Assembly (NCBI GenBank): GCA_963921795.1
Contig: OY997642.1
Coordinates: 57,994,021 to 58,058,020, forward strand
Direction: 5' to 3'
Length of the DNA stretch: 64,000 nucleotides
Source of the DNA: Nannobrachium achirus
Taxonomy: Eukaryota; Chordata; Actinopteri; Myctophiformes; Myctophidae
The position numbers were made by a program, and so were the translations under genes. Positions 22,761 through 35,800 of this stretch are shown one piece after another (position 1 is the first letter of the stretch; each line of letters starts with the position of its first letter). A model generated the notes under the pieces. It was given only the letters and a program-made list of their open reading frames with translations. It had not been told where the DNA came from and did not search any database.

Positions 22761-24205
22761 GAGATCTTTACAGTGTATAAATTCTTACAAAATCCTCATA
22801 CTATTACTGTACTAATCAGTCTTTAAAGGAACACCCGTTCATTTAATTTAGCACAGCTTCTCCTGGTCGTGCCTCCAACCTAGCTTGGCCTACATGAAAA
22901 ACAATAAGCCAGGATTTATTGAATAGACTTTGTCAAGCCTCCGTGTTTCTTATAGAGCATCGCAGTGAGGTGTCGGAAGCAAGCTGGCCATTCATCTCTA
23001 CCATAGGGTTTTTCATTATCAGCCACAAAGTCGTAGCAATTCAATGTACACTTACCACTAGGCTGGTGGTTGTAAAATGGTTCTATATGCTCCTGTAGAA
23101 CTGTAGTATGTATGCAATCACTCTAGTTTTAGTAAAAACATGTTTTAATCAAGATCGCACGGAGAAGAACTGCATTTCCCATGCTGCTAAACATGTACAT
23201 CCTGTGAAATCGACGTCTGTGATTGGTCTAGCTTCTTCTTCTTTCACATATCTTGCGGTTACCGCGGAAGTAGCTACTGCCCTCTGTCTTCCCGGCGGAT
23301 TATTGCACTTCACCAGAACTCCATGAGCGATCGTCTTTCTTTTACAAATATGATGCACTATGTTAAGGATGACGAATAAGGATGACGATAAGAGCGTCCA
23401 CAGAGATGACAATCACTACATTTCAGGCCATATGCTGGCCTGGATAACTAAACTGAGCGTGATTTAAGGGCTGTATTTCAGGAAACAAGACTGTCATTCG
23501 CAATGCATTCTGGGAGTGTAGTTTCCGCAATTTTAAAAATAATCATGTACACAGTCTTGTACCCTGCCCTTTTTTTCAGCTTTCTAATTAATCTTTGCAT
23601 TCAAAAAAATGTGAATATTGACATGATTCCTCTCCAGCCGAGGTGGCTTTGTCCAAGGCTTAAAAACGTTTAAATAAATACTTTATGAAATGTCTATGGA
23701 AGAAATGAATGCGGAAAACGGAAAACCGACACCAGAGTGAGGACGGGGTGGGGCTTCAACTGTGATGCTCTATATCCCGGATGTCTTAATTCTACTTTTG
23801 TGATATGGTTCCAGCCAGGTAAAGGTTTTATCAGGGCTACCTAAACCAAAAATATGTTACAATGCCCTGGTTCAGAGAGCACATCAAAGGTGCACAATCA
23901 TGAATTTCTTCTTCATGGAGGTGAAAATATGCCATTAAATCTCATTGACACTTATTGTAAGATGGCATTTGGTTGCTTGGCTTGCTTCTGCCATCTGCAC
24001 CACAAAAAAACCTGACCCGCGCATCACTAGCGCCCGACCTATTTATCCTATTATCTTATTGCCTGCCATGCAATGCAATGGCAAAACACTTCCGCCATAC
24101 TTATATATATATATATATTTGTAATTTTTTGTCCCAGGACCAGATAAAACCTCCATAACCACCATACACCGAGTCACCTCACTTGTTTTTCCCACACACT
24201 GGGCA
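22761..24205. other. Gene-free stretch, nothing firm
   Basis: A modestly CpG-rich patch near 23150-23320 has an ATTGG (CCAAT-type) motif and a short minus frame, but no splice or family evidence for a gene. Confidence 0.4.
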
Positions 24206-24210
24206 TATAG

Positions 24211-24396
24211 GGGCCTTTTCCACCGGCAAAGAACCGGTTCACAAAATCCTTGTTTTTTGTGGTTCCAGAGCCAAATCCTTGGCTCAGGTTCAATCTGGTG
24301 GAAACGCAAGCCGGTTCGCAAGAACAAACCAAGGTTCCAAAGAAAGTTGAAACGGCACTGGTTCTGGAACCGGTTCTTTGCCGGTGGAAAAGGCCC
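24211..24396. mobile_element. MITE with near-perfect 30-bp inverted ends
   Basis: Ends read GGGCCTTTTCCACCGGCAAA on both strands and continue through AGAACCGGTTC. ATAG occurs at 24207-24210 and 24397-24400. Superfamily uncertain. Confidence 0.8.
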
Positions 24397-24566
24397 ATAG
24401 TGAAGTCAAGATACGCCCCTGGCGGCTCTACAGACATAGCAGAGCCGCAATATTCTGTTTTACCATGAATATAGCAAAATCAGTCAGGTCAACTACAAGA
24501 ACTACAACGTCGGATAGCATATTTATCGTTTTTCATGGTCACTGACAGTTATTTGTTTACTTTACT

Positions 24567-24641
24567 ATTATAGTGTGTTATGTTATGTTATGTTATGTTA
24601 TGTTATGTTATGTTATGTTATGTTATGTTATGTTATGTTAT
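24567..24641. repeat. (TTATG)n microsatellite
   Basis: About 13 pentanucleotide units are followed by TTATTTGATATGGACATCA, a repeat-like context of unknown type. Confidence 0.9.
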
Positions 24642-25744
24642 GTTTATTTGATATGGACATCAAAATCACTTTGGACGAACCAGATGCATTGATATAAGTG
24701 ATTATAGCACAAGTGCTAATTCTCATCACCTGTCCACAGGAGGCTTTTCTATGTTACAATAATCAAATCTAACACCCAATCAAGTACAATAAACATTAAT
24801 ACTAATCTAAAACACAATCAAGTACAAAAACAATAATATTAATCTAAAACCTAGTCATGTACAAACATTTATAATATGTGTTTACCAATAAGAACTAACA
24901 TATCACAATCTGACCCTTCAGCTTGTGGGACATACAACATCATAAATAGCCATAACTAGTTCAGTTTAAGCAAAGCCATATAGATTAAACACTACTGTAT
25001 ACCGATAGGCCTTTGCAGAATGTTACATAGATGGATGTAGGCATGTTGTTTCAATGTGTCAGTATTTGTCAGTGTACACTACAGCCCCTTGAGAACAAAT
25101 GCCACCGAAATACTTCCATGCTGTTAACGTGGATATTTTACTTCAAGATTTTAAACCCAGACTTATTTATTTTTTTAAATAATATAAGCAGTTTTTGAAA
25201 TATATAACTTTAAGCTCCCAATTTACAGTCAATGTTACTTCAATGTGCTTTGACATACAAATTCCATTTAAGCTTAAAACGTTTATACTTTTTTCATTTT
25301 TTTTTATATACGCCTGTGGTATTTTCAGGCCAGTGAATCCATTAACACTCCACTCACCGATGGTTTTCAGTGGTAGAAAAAAGTACATTTACATTGCATG
25401 AATTTGATGAGTAATTTATCTCATCACGACCCCCCTCCCTCAAATACATATATGTATGCGTTTCTTATAGCAAAAGATGACTAGTAAACTTCATGTAGTC
25501 TGTGAATTATGAAGGAAATTGCAAAAAGTGTTACTATTGACCCCAGTCTCCTCTACAGTATTCACGATATTCCTGGCCCTCTCTATGGAGGCTGCCATTT
25601 TCTTTTACAGAGGGTGTGTGCTTAAAAAAACATCTTTTCACTTCCTCCCAAGTAAGGAAGTGACACGGAATTGTCTGTTGCCAGATTTTGCCAAAGAAAT
25701 AAGCCCAACAGAAGCAACTAGGCTATACTACTTTACATTTACAA
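24642..25744. other. Gene-free stretch, nothing recognised
   Basis: AT-rich. The small open frame from 25519 runs into the repeat at 25.75 kb and is not supported. Confidence 0.4.
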
Positions 25745-25747
25745 TTG

Positions 25748-25978
25748 AAAATAGCAGATCAGCAAGCTCACAATGTGTCACATTGCGACGGGGACGTATC
25801 TCCATTCCGACATTGACTTCTTATTGTCAGAGTGGCAACACTTCCACAGAGGTTAAGTTTAGAGTTAGGGTTAGGCATAGGGTTAGTGTCGGAAAGGAGA
25901 CATGTCAAAAAGGAGACATGTCGGAATGGAGACATGTAACCCATTGCGACACATTGTGAGCTTGTATATTTGCTATTT
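25748..25978. repeat. Hairpin-family copy split by a nested MITE
   Basis: The left arm (AAATAGCAGATCAGCAAGCTC, from 25749) and the right arm (to TATTTGCTATTT) pair as in the family. The apex is interrupted by the element at 25790-25942. Downstream to 26145 the carrier continues and ends GATTTGGGAACCACTGG, a hAT-type terminus. Confidence 0.8.
25790..25942. mobile_element. 153-bp hAT-like MITE inserted in the hairpin apex
   Basis: ATTGCGAC is duplicated exactly at 25782-25789 and 25943-25950. Ends GGGGACGTATCTCCATTCCG and, inverted, GGGTTACATGTCTCCATTCC match loosely. The core GGTTAGGCATAGGGTTAGTG then TCGGAA relates it to 17774-17929. Confidence 0.8.
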
Positions 25979-26381
25979 AAAAAAATATTTAGGGGAAAAA
26001 AAGAAATTTGAATATTTTTGAAACATTTTAACAACATAAATCTGTGTGGAGGTCCCTGGCACCACATATTTTCAGATGGGGGTCTGCAACTGTGGACAAA
26101 TATGTTAATCTGGGGTCCTTGATATGAAAAGATTTGGGAACCACTGGTTTAAAAAGTATTAGAAAGTAAGCAACTATAGGCTACTATTTTTTAGAAACAC
26201 AAATTGCTTATTATAAGCGGACATGGCAACCCATGTACATTCAGATCCCAGAGCCTAGAACGCCAACTACTGGCACTTTAATGCAAGGACAACAGGAAAC
26301 CAAATGATGTTTTTCAGGCCAGCTCCGCCTCTTTCAGGATATGAACAGGAAACCGGGGGCGGGGCCAGGAATAACGTGAAT

Positions 26382-27270
26382 AGAGACACACAGGCTCCTA
26401 CAAATTCACGCCCCTATTGTGACAGCGACCCCACTTCGGGTAAGGGAGAACGGTGCACTGCAGCTGTCAATGCAATCCCAATGAGAGGCATCGTGAAATA
26501 TTATAATTTCAGTGGTTGACTACTGAGGCCATAGCGATTTTTTTGTGTTCTAATAAAGTGTCCCATGAGTTTAATATTGCCTTTTTAAATTGGCATATCT
26601 GTCATCTTGATACACTACCTACAATATACTTTAATATACTTCATCTGTGAGTCAAAAGTGCTAGCATTGGAAATCTTAAGTTTAGGTGGTCGCATGGTAC
26701 AAACGTCATGAACGCATCCCTTGAGGTTTTCAATACCCAGATACGCTTGTCTCTCATGTATAATTAGGCTGTTTATTTTTGGAAAATGATCGCATCTCGC
26801 TTCTTCCAAACGGAGTCTTGCAGGTTATTTTTGGATTAATACTAACCTGGAGAATCCACTCTGTAGTTGAAAAGGTCGGGATCTTCAAAGTCGGCGCTCA
26901 TAAACGCACAGCAGTAAAGACAGTGATGTCACTGAAAAGCGACAGGTTTTCTGTCTGCCGTTTCCCCTCTTCTCTGTTAACATTATGGGTAATCCATTCA
27001 AGTGGCAAATTAAATGTGACACACATCATGTATTTAGCAAACAAGAAGATATGTTATCAGGGTCAGGCCATACATTTGAAAACACATTTTTATTTAAATC
27101 AATATAGTCTTCAGTTCGTGTATGATTATTTTAATATTAGGCTAACCAAGGCTGAATTGCAATGACTTTCTGTGGGCTGGCTTGCAGTTCACCGTTCTCC
27201 CTTACCCGAAGTGGGGCCGCTGTTTCAATTGTGGGCGTAAATTTGTAGGCGCCCGTGTGTCTCTATGTGT
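26382..27270. mobile_element. Foldback element with about 85-bp arms
   Basis: The left arm (26382-26465) and the inverted right arm (about 27185-27270) share GAGACACAC, CTACAAATT, CGACCCCACTTCGGGTAA-type text and GGGAGAACGGTG. The interior (about 700 bases) has open frames but no recognised protein. Confidence 0.75.
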
Positions 27271-28716
27271 GATCATGTGAAAGTTTGTAATTGTATTTGT
27301 CCTACTGCATTACTGCTAATCCCCTCTAGGAGGCAGCATTGTCCCACACTGGAACCTCCTATGTAGTAATACAGTTAAAAACTGACCTGAGTTCAACCAA
27401 AAGACAGACTGATTGGAGACCAGCTCAGACATAACACATATAGTGGTGAACTCTTCTGTCCATCCACCATCCAAACCTCCTGTCAAACATCCCATAGAAG
27501 GAAAGGTAGTGAATCAGGAGACATTCTGATGCACATTTTCAGTTAAGAGGAGTACCCATGTCTAAGACCTATATACGGTTAGATCCTGTGTCTAGGTGAG
27601 ACATGACCTTTGACACAATCTAAATGTCTCAATAGAAAAGAGCAAGGAGACCAAATACAACCAACCCAATTGTATAAGTTATATTATATTGACACATACT
27701 CTAGATTGTACACAATTACATGTTATTTATTCAAAAAGGTTTCATAGAGAGGCTTTAAGTGTATATACATATGCATAAGGCACACTGGTCATGGCATTCA
27801 TTATGGCCACCATGACATTATTAACCTGATAGTATCAGTTATTATCTCTGTGCTAACTATAACATCAAACATGTTCCATACCGTAGAACATATTATATTA
27901 ACCCATTAAGACCTCATGACCAATACATGTCTTATAAATCCCAAAGGTTAAAAAAGAAAAAAAAAAACATGTATGTTCGATGTCAGTGATGCTCAAACGT
28001 TTTAATGTCAAGAACCCCTAAAAATATATATTTGACCGCGGACCCCATCTCAAAATATTTAGTCCCAGGGACCAAGAGAAAGAAATATAAATGTAAATGT
28101 TTTCTTTAAAATATATATACGTTCAAAGATTTGTTAAAGTTTTCAAGATTTTTCAAAAATAGCAGATCTACAAGCTCGCAACGTGGCACTCTGTACCGCG
28201 CTGTGAGCTTACAGTATATATCTGCTTTTTTATAGCTAAAATATAGAATTATATGGCATTTAGCCACTGACTGAAGCAAATATTTGAGTAAAAAAAAAAA
28301 AAAAAAAAAATGTCCTGAGACACCTAAATAGGAAAACAAGTAAATAAAGAACATTTGTTCTGATGCTCCCAGCCAATCAGTTTTGAGTTTACTCAGCAGG
28401 GTGTATAAATCTCAGGTCTCCACATCTGGGGTCATCTGATGGAGTCCTGCAGGGATCAACTCATAGAACAACAACTCTGTTGTTGACTGCTTTAACCATA
28501 GTGTTGATGACCGTTGGTATTCTAATACAATTTAAACATTACACAGTGTTGTTGAGCACTGGTATTCCTACTACAATTTAACCATGACATAGTGGGAACA
28601 ACAACAGTCCATTAAAAACCCGAGAACATAATGTGCTGATGTCTGAGATGGGGGGGGGGGTCCTTTGGTACATCAGGATGCTCAGTAACATCATAGAAGG
28701 TAGGTGTGTTTCCCTT
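27271..28716. other. Gene-free stretch with 'GGACCCC' repeat and hairpin copy
   Basis: Between 27985 and 28330 lies a carrier repeat (GATGCTCAAACGTTT, CGCGGACCCCATCTCAAAA) with a short hairpin-family copy at 28154-28235 (AGCAGATCTACAAGCTCGCA). TGTATAAATCTC near 28400 resembles a TATA box but nothing downstream supports a gene. Confidence 0.5.
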
Positions 28717-28801
28717 TGCCTGGTTAAAACCAGACTGCACTCAACACCACCCCCTCTTCCCAAAACAAAGCGTGTGATAGAGTCTGGTTTAACCAGGCAA
28801 T
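28717..28801. repeat. Inverted repeat with 21-bp arms
   Basis: TTGCCTGGTTAAAACCAGACT and its near-complement ending GGTTTAACCAGGCAA bracket a 40-base centre. Small MITE or hairpin, family unknown. Confidence 0.6.
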
Positions 28802-30360
28802 GTTTCCCTGCCCCATCCTTGTTTTTTCCTACAGGCAGGTGTCCGGATGAATTTCACTCAGCGTTAGTGATAGAGGGTAAAAATAATATCCCATTCACCC
28901 ACAATTGCCAGTTGACTGTGCCTTCACTGGACCATTCTCACGTCCCAGGAATGGCTGGACCAAAGGAGAAGTTCACAGCTCCTTTACTTATTATCATTTT
29001 TTAATTTTTTAAACAGTACCCGTTTCTTTTCTTTTTTTTCACAAATGTTGTCCCACCATGATTTATTATTATTATTAAACAATTTGTGTGAAGTTTAATG
29101 TGGAAATATTAAAGAAGAGTACCTGAAATTGACATTATTGTACTTTAATAATTTTGATGAGAAATGTTTTTTATCGAATATATTATAGCCTTTTGTTGTT
29201 TTTCAACACCAAGGACCCCTTAGCTGAAAGAGATGCGTTCTGTGTAATAGGTATAGCCTAGATTAAAATGTGGATTCAAATATTTCATATAGATAGCATG
29301 TTTGACAGTGTAGCATTGTGTTGGATTCATGTTAATGTTTTCAGACATTTAACTACTTAAACTACAAAACTTGTGCTATCTGCTCCCCCCACACCAAAAC
29401 CTCTTTGCTGAAAATAACCAATTTACTGCAAATGTTGGCTAATGTTCCCTTCAGAATAAGGATCCTTGTGGTTCACTGATTCGTGAAAAAACAACCATTG
29501 CAATCACACAAAGATTTGGCCTGTTGCATTCATACATGTTTGGGGGTCCTTTTACTTATACTTCTTTTTTTTTTGTCTTTCTTTTTTTTACAAGACAATG
29601 GCATCTTCCAGGGCATACTAGATACCTCTGCTATTTCCCTCTACACCAAATCTCTGAAAATCACCTGGGTTCAAATGGTTAACTAAGGTCAGGTCAGTTT
29701 CAGATTCTAATTTCACTGGCTGTACCAACCTTTCCCAATATGCAATATGAGTGGTCATATTTCCAATATTAAAAAATGACTGTAATTGTAATTTACACCA
29801 ATTCTATAGAATAGAGTGCTCTATGAGAGAGCAGGTGAACATGTAATGGATGACCATGTTATATCAGCATGGTCACATAATTGCCAATAAACATTTGTTT
29901 CACTACCAGGGATCAAAAGGGACATTACACAGTATGTAATACACCACACCACACCACACCACACACTACTAATTAACACCTGGGAAAGATATTTCATTAA
30001 GATCATCTTCATGATGTGTTTACTTGTCTGATGTTATATGTAGGCCTATGCTGATTACACATTACTATTATCTTTATGTGAATATTATCTCACCTATCAA
30101 GTTAATATAATTTATCTGAAATTAATTGGCCAGGGCGCCACAATGTAGCCTGATAAATCAGTCCGCACCCCCTGTTGGTGGATAGTGTGTGTAGAGTCTG
30201 ACGCTTGCAGTCAGGCTAACCACAATGCATTGTGTATATTACACTTGTTTGTCAACAAGAGGGTCTGGACTCTGGACCCAAACAAAAGCTGTGAGATGTT
30301 CTTTTAGGATAACAAACAAAATACACCATTTATGACTTCTGACATCATGGTCAGCTCCCA
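28802..30360. other. Gene-free stretch with repeat debris
   Basis: 29190-29500 matches 10430-10690 but its hairpin has collapsed. A (CCACA)n tract lies at 29940-29965. No gene signal. Confidence 0.45.
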
Positions 30361-30374
30361 GTGTGAAACCATTT

Positions 30375-31135
30375 AACCATATCTTAAGTATAATTGGTCC
30401 TGACTAATGCTCATTATAAGATGACACGATTTCCATCTACTGCCTCTGGTTCTCAAAGGTGGGCCAATACTGGGCTATTGATAATGCAGAAACCTGCCCA
30501 TCAATGACATCATCAATGGGGACTTAAAGAGGTGGTGCCATTATTCCCCCCCCCCCCCCCCCCCCCCCCTCTAAAAAATGATTATCAGGTATTATGATTA
30601 TACTAGGAGGAAGATTTTTTCCAAAAAAGTATACAGAAAGAGTTAAAATTGGGTTTTTATGTGGCCACGCCCCCAGTTCATTAAGTATGCATGGATGTCA
30701 TGGTGGGTGGTGACCCAGCTGAAGTTAGCCACACCCCACAGTGTTGGGTGAATGGTAATTAGGGGAGGAGTTGATACTGTGACATACTTAGTATGTGTGT
30801 TTTTTAACTGACACTTTTGACCACAAGGTGGCAGCCTCCAAGAGAAAACAAACAAATACCAAGAGAATACATAATTGCTCATGAAAACCACACCATGGGG
30901 TCTAATGAAGTACTTTCAACCTCCTAGACACATGAAAAACAGAAAAAGTACAAAACTATGGCACCACCTCTTTCAAGCTGATAGAAAGCCTCTCTTCCAG
31001 GAAAATCAGTCTGCTGCTGAAACCTACTACTTAGTAATGATGTCACTGGTAGGCAGGTTTCTTAAAGTTCCATTATTTTATAATGAGCATGAGTCAGGAC
31101 CAGTTAGTATATGAAGATACAGTAGGTTGAAAATG
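30375..31135. mobile_element. Foldback repeat related to the 44674-45109 MITE
   Basis: TTGGTCCTGACTAATGCTCA near 30400 and its complement near 31080-31110 match the arms of the 44.7-kb element (GGTCCTCACTAATGTTCA). TGACATCATCAATGGG and AATGATGTCACTGGTAGG are shared. The centre has a poly-C run (30547-30569). Confidence 0.65.
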
Positions 31136-31172
31136 GGTTGGGTGACGGGTCCTTTAGTTTAGAAAACACTGA

Positions 31173-31216
31173 CTTCCATCCATCCATCCATACATCCATA
31201 CATCCATACATCCATT
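31173..31216. repeat. (CATC)n/(CATA)n microsatellite
   Basis: Tandem CATCCATCCATACATCC units. Confidence 0.9.
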
Positions 31217-31499
31217 ACGTACTATAGGAAGACAGCTGAGGTGTTGATACAGGTACAGTGAGTATGATTTTTATTCAACATTCAATAGATCACATTGACT
31301 GTTTGTGGATATAATTTATCCAAGATCTCAAATGATGTAAAGAAATATCTATATTTTGAACAACATACATGAGAACAGATGAATGCTTTTTTTTTTTACA
31401 ATTTGTTTAAACAGCATATCCCACAATATGACCATATTTACATATATTGGATACAAATGATCAGACAATCTTAATCTAATTTCTAAGTACCCAGAGACG

Positions 31500-32340
31500 G
31501 ATTACATGAGGGGGAGGAGAAAACATCAAAAAACTTTATTAGGAGAAAAAAAAAAAGTCTAAGACTAAGGAATACCATAAATAAAAACAGAGGGTAGTGA
31601 AATAGGGGGGGGGGGGGGGGGGGGGGGTGGAGTTATTATTGAAGAGGTGGGTTTTTAGAGTTTTGAAGGATTGGACGGTGGGGGCTTCTCTGGGGAGTGC
31701 ATTCCACAGGTTTGGGGCGGCAAAGATAAATTGGTGGGGAAGTCGGATCAAGTCCATGTGATGGCAGCAAGCAGGGGGAACATAGCCAGTGGACAGGGAG
31801 GAGTTTATAATATTGTTTATAAGTGAAGCGAGTACAGTGAGACAGGCAATAACTAAGGTGGAGGGGATTAGGTCAAGGATGCAGGTGGAGGTTTTCGTAA
31901 CAGAGTTTATGGAGGATAGGTCAGATGGGATTATTTCAGTGAAGGAAGTGAGTGTGTGGCTGGGGAATAGAGCCGATGCATTTTCAGAATCAGGGGTGTA
32001 GGTGGAGGAGGTGGCCAGTTCAGTGTGTTTGGAGTCAATTCTTTTTTGAAAAACAGCCAGAAATGTTTCACATTTGCCTGTTGGTGAATGAGACCAGTGA
32101 TGGTGTCCATTGGGCTTGAGAAGTTTGCTGCCGGTGGAGAAAAGTGACTTTAGAATGTTGCTGCCGGACTGTGCCTGTTGTGCGCTTTCTTGGTGAGCCA
32201 TTCCAGTTGGCGGCCTTTTGATTTCAGTTGGTGGCGGAGGGGCAGAGAGTGTGTAGGAAATTGATTTAGTCTTTGAGCTAATTGAGGCAGTTGGTCTGTC
32301 ATTGTAATTACTGAGCAGTTCAGTTCAGAGAGAGGAGAGG
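31500..32340 (-). pseudogene. CR1/L2-like LINE ORF2 relic, internally deleted
   Basis: The minus-strand frame 32201-31539 joins a pre-RT/early-RT stretch (ending NIINSSLSTGYVPPA) directly to a C-terminal stretch (FAAPNLWNALPREAP, SFKTLKTHLF) that in intact elements lies several hundred residues later. Most of the RT, including the YADD motif, is therefore deleted. A G/C homopolymer (31603-31627) lies near the 3' end, and ACTTTATTAGG at about 31532 supplies a minus-strand AATAAA. It sits about 0.5 kb behind the stonustoxin-like stop codon. Confidence 0.75.
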
Positions 32341-32809
32341 TGGATAGATTAGATTTTGCCTGAAATTGTTTTTCATATAATTCAAAATGGTGGGAGAACT
32401 AAAGGTCAGAGGTCAAAAGTCAGAGCGTAAAAGTTGTTCGGCATGAGGAGATGCATACGTGTATACAGGTTTCATGGCTGTACCTCAAACAGAGCAGTTT
32501 GCACTTTCGAAGGCTTCCTAAAGCGCCACTGATTGCTGATTGCTGGCCGATTGCTGTAAAAAGTAATAGCACACATTGCCACAGTAAGCTGAACACATTG
32601 ATGACATAATGGATCATGGACAATGTAGCCATAATTAACTAAATATACAGTTGGGCCTGGGACTCGACTTTGTGGTTTCTGTAGACGACTCATCCGTAGT
32701 TAAGGTGTTACAGCAAAAAGCTGCCCAAATGGCGTATCTCTCATAAAACATTGTGGCATGATGACACATTCCTAAGCCCTTTTATGCTGATCAGGATGGT
32801 GAATAGCAG
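32341..32809 (-). other. Probable 3' UTR / downstream flank of the stonustoxin-like gene
   Basis: There is no AATAAA or ATTAAA on the minus strand between the stop codon and the LINE relic. The first canonical signal seen is inside the LINE (near 31532). Confidence 0.4.
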
Positions 32810-35800
32810 TCATGGATTAGTGGAAGTGAACAGCCGCGAGAAAACATTCTTAGAAGAAGTGACCGTTTCTTTTTCGCGTACCTTAATCATGGTTACTGTT
32901 ACTGCTTTTTTTCTCATTGACTGCAGGGAATTAATGCGATCAAGGTAGCCTGGTTTGCCCCCAGACTTCTCTCCCTCAATGAGCAGGTCAATGTAATCTG
33001 GAGTGGAAAGTGGATTGGGCTTCAGTGCAATCTCTTTCAGTCTTTCTATACACTTGGCCGAACTTTCCATGTGTCTTAACACCTCCATCTGCATGTCTTC
33101 ATACTCAGCTTCTAATTTAGCGATCAGCTCCTCAACAGACATCTTTTGCTTTTTATCTGTTCGATATTTCTTTTGTAAGTCTTCCAATGTTCGCTTTTCT
33201 ATGACTTCTTTGTATTCCCAAAGGTACTTCTCATTAAGATGTTCTCTCCATTTGCATCCGCACAGTGTACATTCCCCCTTTTCCATTGCACTACACATAT
33301 ATTTAAGGATATGCATGCGTACACGACAGCCATGGTGGCAAGTTTTTCTGCATTCCGGACAGTTGGTGCTGGATCTTTCAGTTTGTGTTTTAAATGGCTT
33401 CGTGACACGGATCTCATACACAAAGTTCTCATTGGCAGTGATCTCTGCTTTAGATGTATTAAATATTGAGGTTGTTTCTTTTATCTCTTCGGTCTTAGCT
33501 ATCCCAAGTTTGACCTGGTTTTCCAAGTAATCAACAGAGATTTCCAGCCTTTTTCGTTCACAGAGGACCTCCTTTGTTAAAGTCAAACTTTTCGTATTCA
33601 TTGTGTTCAAACCTTTGAAGAAGTTCTTCATGCTTTTGAAACCCATGTCCCAAAACATTTTATTAAAGGTGCCTACTTCGTCCTCACTGTTATCATCATC
33701 ATCATCATCGTCGTCATCAGCAGCAGCAGCTGCAGCTGCAGTGCTACCTACAAACAATGCAGAATTGTTGAATTTGAAATGAAGTGGCAGTTCTTTTTTG
33801 GTTGGACATGGGACCCCTGAGGCTTTGATAGCCTCCAGGATTGGTGGGATATTACCATCCGCAAATGTCACCAAAACCCTGATGTTTTCTTCTATGTCTT
33901 TTCCAAAGATTGAGAGCACTGAATCAAACACATATTTCTGTGTAGGTGTTAGTCGTACAAGAGAGGCCTGGGCAATAAAACAAACTGTATCGATTTCAGA
34001 GACACCAAGTGGGTCGGTGAAAAGTTTGTTCAGCTGCTCTGTGATCAGCCTGTCTCTCTCTATTCCCCGAGTGTCACCAAAACCGGGTGTGTCAATGATG
34101 TTTAGGGACGAGTCGATCTGAAATCCCTCTTGGTGGTTAATCTTGTATAAAGTGACTTCAGATGTCTGACTCTCAGCTTGAGACTTTGTTTGACCATCAT
34201 CAACTAACTTGAACCGAAATGAATCCTCCCATTGGACACCGAGGATGTAGTTGATCATCCCATTAATGAGGGTGGTCTTTCCAGACCCAGTTGCTCCAAG
34301 AACCATTATGGTTCGAAATGGCTTATTGTTTTCCTTGCCAAAACTGTAGCTCTTGCATCCATCAATGTCTATCTTATTTATTTCCAGAGGAAGCTTATAA
34401 ACTGATGGTGACTCTGAATTAATGAGTGTACATTTACGTCTGTAGAATTCAGCGAGACGTGCCTCTGCTGTCTGAACAGTGGCTGCGATGCTCTCCTTGC
34501 TTCTGCCAGCTACACCACACTCACATCTGACTTTAACGACATATTCGGTCATTGGTTCAAGCCCAGAAATGATGACCTTTTCAGCTTTTGACGTCACTTT
34601 GGTCCATGGCAGTTGTTCATGTTCTATTCCAGTAGATACCTTTGTGTACTCCACATTGTATCTCTCTACAGTCACCCCATCTCCTAGCTCAGTTGGTTTC
34701 TCCCATTTAACTGATAGTTGATCTGAGTATGCCTCAACTTGAGGTTTTCCAGGTGGGCTTGTGGGTAATGTTGTCATGGAGCCACTGGTTTCACTGGCTG
34801 GCCCTCTGCCAACTGGACACACTGCTCTGAACCTGAACATGTACTCTGTGTTTGGAGTCAAATTGGACACTGTGACTTCATCAGCTTTGGATGCTGTCTG
34901 TTCTTGCCAGTCATTTTGTCCAGAGACACAGTACTCGATAGAGTAGTGGGTGGTGTTTTCTGCTCCAAATCTTGGTGGGACCGTCTTGAGTGTGATACTT
35001 GTATGGGTTATATCACTCACTGCTGGTGTTTCAGGCTTTGAAGGAGGCTCAAAATTCTTATTGACCAAGTCCCCATCCTTATACAGGTAGACACTAGCAC
35101 CCTTTTGACTCTCATTTGGTATAGCTGTTGTGAGGAACTGAATATTCCTGTTCTTGTTTGCCTCTGAAAAATCAAAGAGAAGCTTTGCTTTCTGTTTCAT
35201 TGATTGATAGTCTTCAGAACAGTACCATTGTTCCTTTTCTACATCATGGGTAGGCAGTGCAAAATCTTGAGTGGTCAGTTGCTTGGGTATTTCTCTCAAG
35301 TAGCTTGATAAAGTTGACAGATATGGTTCAGTAGTTTGCAGTGAGGTGAAAGCAAAGCATACAGCATGCTCGGTCTCTGGATTGCGGATTATTTGATCAA
35401 GTTCATTCTGATTTGAGACAATTTTTGTGCTTTTCATCATGTCAGTGAGGGACTGTATGGTGGTTATTTCTTTCTCTTTGCAACCCATCCACGCAGTCAG
35501 GTCTTTGTTGTTGAAAGGAGATGAGTGTCTTCTTTTCAGGACATCTGCAAGCACACTCTCCTCTTCCCCGCCTCTTCGGATTGAAGGAAGTTTTTTTGCC
35601 AAGGTTTTCTGAAACTCCAACTTGTACTCATTACACAGATCTTTAAAATCTCTCAGCTTCTTGCTAATCTGTGGGAACTGTTGTGCGACATTGCTCTTCA
35701 GAGCATCATTGTACTTTTGTTCCAGTTCACTGAATTCCTCCAGGACAATTTGAGCATCATTCACTAATGCAATGCTAATCTCACGGACCAAGTGGGCAGC

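Noticed and set aside
26779..27165. 128-residue plus frame inside the 26.4-27.3 kb foldback
   Set aside because: No recognised domain, no splice signals, and the arms show it is transposon interior.
28395..28480. TATA-like TGTATAAATCTC as a plus-strand promoter
   Set aside because: No exon, donor or coding sequence follows that can be supported.
33003..33530. Plus-strand frame of 175 residues opposite the large exon
   Set aside because: Antisense shadow of the strongly supported minus-strand exon.
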